Assembly: GCA_964477485.1 (NCBI GenBank)
Contig: CAYZEE010000040.1
Span: 1 to 9,503 of the forward strand
DNA from: CAYZEE01 sp964477485
GTDB lineage: Bacteria > Patescibacteriota > Microgenomatia > Levybacterales > UBA12049
Length of the DNA: 9,503 nt
Reading direction: 5' to 3'
Part shown: in pieces, positions 7,244 through 9,503 of the stretch
Layout: the number at the start of each line of letters is the position of its first letter
Position numbering within the stretch: the first letter of the stretch is position 1
Made by a program: the position numbers and the translations under genes
The notes under the pieces: model-generated
The model's database searches: none
What the model saw: the letters and a program-made list of their open reading frames with translations, nothing else
Told to the model about the DNA's origin: nothing

Positions 7244-7274
7244 TATATACAAAAAAGAGCTTTATTTGTATATA
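7244..7274. promoter_or_regulatory. 31-nt inverted repeat ahead of cas1 (operator or weak terminator)
   Basis: TATATACAAA (7244-7253) and TTTGTATATA (7265-7274) form a perfect 10-bp inverted repeat. The loop AAAGAGCTTTA can extend the stem by four pairs (AAAG/CTTT) with one bulged A. The stem is AT-rich and no T-run follows, so it is a poor intrinsic terminator. It sits just upstream of the TATAAT at 7294, where the -35 element would be, so an operator for the cas1-cas2-cas4 promoter is the better guess. Confidence 0.45.
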
Positions 7275-7293
7275 AATGTACTATGGATTTATG

Positions 7294-7299
7294 TATAAT
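7294..7299 (+). promoter_or_regulatory. -10 element of the adaptation operon promoter
   Basis: A consensus TATAAT lies 85 nt before the cas1 start, in an AT-rich stretch. No good -35 hexamer stands 17 nt upstream; TTGTAT at 7266-7271 is 22 nt away and belongs to the inverted repeat. Transcription would start near 7306 and leave a leader of about 79 nt. It would give cas1-cas2-cas4 their own transcript, apart from the effector genes. Confidence 0.45.
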
Positions 7300-7345
7300 G
7301 AAATATCTGTTTTCCCAAAAATCCGTCGTCAATTATATAAAAGAT

Positions 7346-7378
7346 TGTCTTCTGCCAGTCTATCCTCTGGAAGTCTGA
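7346..7378 (-). repeat. CAGAC-type short repeat, inverted, before cas1
   Basis: Read on the minus strand, this stretch gives CAGACTTC, CAGAGGAT, AGACTGG and CAGAAGA in succession, the same 7-8 nt rhythm as the tracts at 6472-6498 and 8671-8708. It includes the only ribosome-site-like sequence of cas1 (GGAAG at 7369-7373). Part of it can also fold as CCAG (7355-7358) with CTGG (7367-7370). Confidence 0.35.
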
Positions 7379-7384
7379 ACCGCC

Positions 7385-8362
7385 ATGCAGCTCGTTATAA
7401 ATACATACGGCTCATATTTACAGAAGAATGGCGACTGTTTCAAGGTTAAAAACGGTGACCAGGTATCCGAGGTATCGGCCAGAAAGATTTCTTCAATCAT
7501 GATAACAACCGCGGCATACATTACTACCGATGCCATCAAGCTTGCCATGGACAATAATATTGATATCATCTTTCTTGACGACTTTGGGGAGCCGTTCGGC
7601 AGGGTGTGGCATTCAAAGCTTGGAAGTACCGCTCTTATAAGGCGGAAGCAGTTGGCGATAGCAGAGACTGAAGAAGGTTTCAGACTTGCTCTTTCGTGGA
7701 TAATCAAAAAGTTGGACAATCAGATAGAGCTGCTTACGAGACTCAGAACTACCCGTACAACCAAATCTGCCGAGATTACGGCTTTTATGGAAAAACTCAG
7801 GAGCTCAAAACAGGCCATGGAAGGCTTGCATGGAACAATCGAGACAATGCGCGGAACAGTAATGGGCTTAGAAGGCAATGCAGGCAGGGAATACTTTGAG
7901 TGCGTCAGTTTCCTTTTACCGGAAAGGTATATGTTCAACGGGAGAAGCCGCAATCCTGCAAAAGATGAGTTCAACGCATTATTAAACTATACCTACGGGA
8001 TCCTCTATGCTCGTGTGGAGAAGGCGTGCATCATTGCAGGGCTTGATCCCTATGTCGGCATTGTTCATACGGACAACTATAACAAAAAGTCCATGGTTTT
8101 CGATTTGATAGAAAACTATCGTGTATGGGCGGATGAGACGGTCATCAATCTTTTTGCCGCACGAAAAGTAAAACAGGAGCATTTCGACAAGCTTGAGCAT
8201 GGTTATACATTAAACAAAGAAGGGAAAGCGCTATTGGTTGATGCATTCGGTACCTTCTTGAATGAATCGATACGGTATAGCAGCCGGAACATTAAGCGTG
8301 AAGATATAATTCAGTTTGATTGTCATCATATTGCAAATTCCTTGATCAAGGAGGCTGAATGA
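7385..8362 (+). CDS. cas1: Cas1 integrase of the CRISPR adaptation complex
   Basis: This 325-residue protein is the catalytic subunit that inserts new spacers at the leader end of the array. The metal-binding active site is complete: E163 in GLEGNAGREYF, H228 in GIVHTDNYN, and D240 with E243 in FDLIENYR. Length is normal for the family. The start ATG has only a weak site (GGAAG, 11 nt upstream) that may be folded into a small hairpin, so translation is probably modest. The stop overlaps the cas2 start as ATGA. The gene opens a second operon, separated from cas3 by the cas6 fossil, the toxin-antitoxin pair and a promoter region. Confidence 0.97.
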   Translation: MQLVINTYGSYLQKNGDCFKVKNGDQVSEVSARKISSIMITTAAYITTDAIKLAMDNNIDIIFLDDFGEPFGRVWHSKLGSTALIRRKQLAIAETEEGFRLALSWIIKKLDNQIELLTRLRTTRTTKSAEITAFMEKLRSSKQAMEGLHGTIETMRGTVMGLEGNAGREYFECVSFLLPERYMFNGRSRNPAKDEFNALLNYTYGILYARVEKACIIAGLDPYVGIVHTDNYNKKSMVFDLIENYRVWADETVINLFAARKVKQEHFDKLEHGYTLNKEGKALLVDAFGTFLNESIRYSSRNIKREDIIQFDCHHIANSLIKEAE

Positions 8363-8664
8363 AACAAGGGGATAAGATTATCTGGGTAGTTTATGATATA
8401 TCGGCAAACAGCAAACGCACAAAGATTGCAAAGGCATGCAAGGACAAGGGACTTTATCGCGTGCAGAAATCGGTGTTCCTTGGTACAATCAATAGAAACC
8501 AGATTGATGAGTTAAAAATATTATGCAATGATGTTATTAATGAAGAACAAGACTCTGTTTATATCTTCCCCATGTGTGAGGATGATTTTAGGCATGTAAA
8601 GCTGCTGGGTCAGGCTTTCGATAAGAATCTCGTAACAGATGAGGTTAAGGCTTTGTTTGTATGA
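8359..8664 (+). CDS. cas2: Cas2 subunit of the CRISPR adaptation complex
   Basis: This 101-residue ferredoxin-fold protein is the dimer that holds the protospacer between two Cas1 dimers. The first strand IIWVVYDIS carries the conserved D13, followed by the helix KRTKIAKACKDKGLYRVQKSVFLG (split: 19-30 and 31-42), both typical of the family. AAGGAGG at 8348-8354 is placed correctly for the ATG, which overlaps the cas1 stop. The stop in turn overlaps the cas4 start as ATGA. It is intact. Confidence 0.96.
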   Translation: MKQGDKIIWVVYDISANSKRTKIAKACKDKGLYRVQKSVFLGTINRNQIDELKILCNDVINEEQDSVYIFPMCEDDFRHVKLLGQAFDKNLVTDEVKALFV

Positions 8665-9295
8665 CTCAACCAGACTATCAGACAACAGACGTACAGAGGA
8701 CAGACGATACCGAATCAACCCCGATGATTACGCCGTCAGAGGTAATCGAGCATCTCTACTGTCCGCGGTTTACCTATTTTATGAACTGCTTAAACATACC
8801 GCAGCATGAGGAACTGAGATACAAGGTTATAAAGGGACGGGAAATCCATGAAAAAAAAGAAGCTGAGAACAGAGAATATCTCAGGAAAAAGATCGGATGT
8901 ATCGACAAACAGATTTCGGTATATCTTGCGTCAACAGGTTTAAAGGTGAGGGGGTCGTCGATGAAGTATTGTTCTTTCAAGATGGAAGCGCCTCTCCTCT
9001 GGACTATAAGTTTGCCGAATATAAAGATTATCTTTTTGAAACACATAGAGTACAGTCTACTCTTTACGCAATGCTCATTAAGGAGACTTACAGAAAACCG
9101 GTAAACAAAGGGTATGTTTGCTATGTAAAAGACGGGGTCAAACTCAAAGAAATGGTTTACAAACCTGAAGATTTTGAATATGCTATTGCTGTTGTAAACG
9201 AGATTTTTAGAGTAATGCTTAAAGGATTTTATCCTAAAAAAACATCATGGCAGAATAGATGTGTAGATTGTTGTTATAAAAATATTTGTGTGTAG
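8661..9295 (+). pseudogene. cas4: Cas4 PD-(D/E)XK nuclease, split by a one-base frameshift
   Basis: Cas4 trims prespacers and sets their PAM-based orientation for Cas1-Cas2. The first frame (from ATG 8661, overlapping cas2) gives the conserved start MITPSEVIEHLYCPRF from residue 22, and KGREIH with H63. It loses similarity after residue 98 and stops at 9104. The Cas4 sequence continues in the -1 frame from 8954: VVDEV with D101, then PLDYK with D115 and K117. The end has C201, C204 and C210, which with C34 make the usual four-cysteine Fe-S site. Adding one G to the G5 run at 8950-8954 restores a normal 211-residue protein with all motifs. So this is a real mutation, a homopolymer sequencing error or, less likely, ribosomal slippage. 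Residues 1-21 are a non-conserved extension made by a CAGAC repeat; ATG 8724 may be the ancestral start. Confidence 0.88.
8671..8708 (+). repeat. CAGAC-type short tandem repeat in the start of cas4
   Basis: Five imperfect units of alternating 8 and 7 nt follow each other: CAGACTAT, CAGACAA, CAGACGTA, CAGAGGA, CAGACGAT. They encode most of the non-conserved N-terminal extension of Cas4 (DYQTTDVQRTDD). The first two units are identical to 6484-6498. Confidence 0.65.
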
Positions 9296-9466
9296 AAGAC
9301 AAAAGTTGTAGCTCTTTGAAAATTAAATATTTTTTGTCTGAGGGACCATGTAAAGAAAGTAAAAAACTGTGTTTTTGTACTTATAAATGAGCACAAATAT
9401 GTTAAAAATAATAAGAGTAAATCCAATAATAAACTATATATTCTACATGATTGAGGCTAAACTGCA
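9296..9466 (+). promoter_or_regulatory. CRISPR leader with pre-crRNA promoter
   Basis: This AT-rich, gene-free stretch lies between cas4 and the first repeat, as expected for the leader that directs transcription and spacer insertion. A promoter candidate is TTGTAC (9375-9380), a 17-nt spacer and TATGTT (9398-9403), which would start the transcript near 9410 and run into the repeat. GTCTGAG at 9336-9342 is the reverse complement of CTCAGAC in the repeat (9469-9475). There is no clear terminator after cas4. Confidence 0.7.
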
Positions 9467-9503
9467 CTCTCAGACAGCGTTCCATTAAAACAAGGATTGA
9501 AAC
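9467..9503 (+). CRISPR. First CRISPR repeat (37 nt), array continues beyond the window
   Basis: The last 37 nt end in the ATTGAAAC tag that Cas6 cleavage leaves on type I-B crRNAs. The final 23 bases (9481-9503) match, from memory, the 3' part of the 37-nt repeat of Methanosarcina mazei; the first 14 differ. That comparison sets the 5' boundary, since no second copy is visible here. CCATTAAAACAAGGATTG is the recognisable core. TCC/GGA can form only a tiny stem, so the repeat is nearly unstructured, as usual for I-B. The window ends exactly at the repeat end, before the first spacer. Confidence 0.85.

Noticed and set aside
7349..7373. Hairpin hiding the cas1 ribosome site (CCAG/CTGG)
   Set aside because: Only four pairs plus three beyond a bulge; too weak to list as a regulatory structure, and better seen as part of the CAGAC repeat tract.
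7212..7384. CreTA-like small RNA toxin-antitoxin in the cas1 upstream gap
   Set aside because: I saw no mini-repeat resembling the CRISPR repeat and no tiny toxin frame with a ribosome site here.
8942..8957. Programmed -1 frameshift to make full-length Cas4
   Set aside because: A five-G run is short for transcriptional slippage, and the SD-like AAAGGTGA lies too close to stimulate a -1 shift. A homopolymer indel is simpler, so it stays only as a remote option.
649..9046. Open frames on the minus strand overlapping cas genes
   Set aside because: All are short frames lying opposite well-identified coding genes, without family motifs or ribosome sites that I could support.

Overview
The window is an almost complete type I-B CRISPR-Cas locus, all on the + strand. 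It runs from the tail of an unidentified gene to the end of the first CRISPR repeat. Base composition is AT-rich, and several genes carry strong AGGAGG-type Shine-Dalgarno sites. TATAAT- and TATGTT-like promoter hexamers point to a bacterium, probably an anaerobe, but I cannot name a phylum. The Cas6b protein and the 3' half of the repeat resemble those of Methanosarcina-type I-B systems, so the locus or its relatives have probably moved between archaea and bacteria.

Layout: 1-141, C-terminal tail of an unknown gene abutting cas6. 142-6394, the effector operon cas6b - cas8b (with a very likely internally initiated small subunit Cas11b) - cas7 - cas5 - cas3, packed with stop/start contacts or 7-11 nt gaps. 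6402-6531, a fossil of the 3' end of a second cas6. 6620-7211, a two-gene toxin-antitoxin module of the TumA/TumE type, with its own promoter-like region. 7212-7384, an intergenic region with a 31-nt hairpin and a promoter candidate. 7385-9295, the adaptation operon cas1 - cas2 - cas4, joined by ATGA overlaps; cas4 is broken by a one-base frameshift in a G5 run. 9296-9466, the AT-rich leader with a promoter candidate. 9467-9503, the first 37-nt repeat; the array continues outside the window.

How it works together: Cas6b cuts the repeat transcript to leave an 8-nt ATTGAAAC tag. Cas8b, Cas11b, Cas7 and Cas5 assemble Cascade on the crRNA, and Cas3 (HD nuclease plus helicase) degrades the target. 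Cas1-Cas2, helped by Cas4 if that gene is really intact, add new spacers next to the leader.

The parts that a standard annotation would miss are the cas6 fossil between cas3 and the toxin-antitoxin genes, the toxin-antitoxin pair separating interference from adaptation genes, the in-frame Cas11b start with a near-perfect ribosome binding site, the cas4 frameshift, and a dispersed CAGAC-type short repeat found in the fossil, in the cas4 start and, inverted, in front of cas1.
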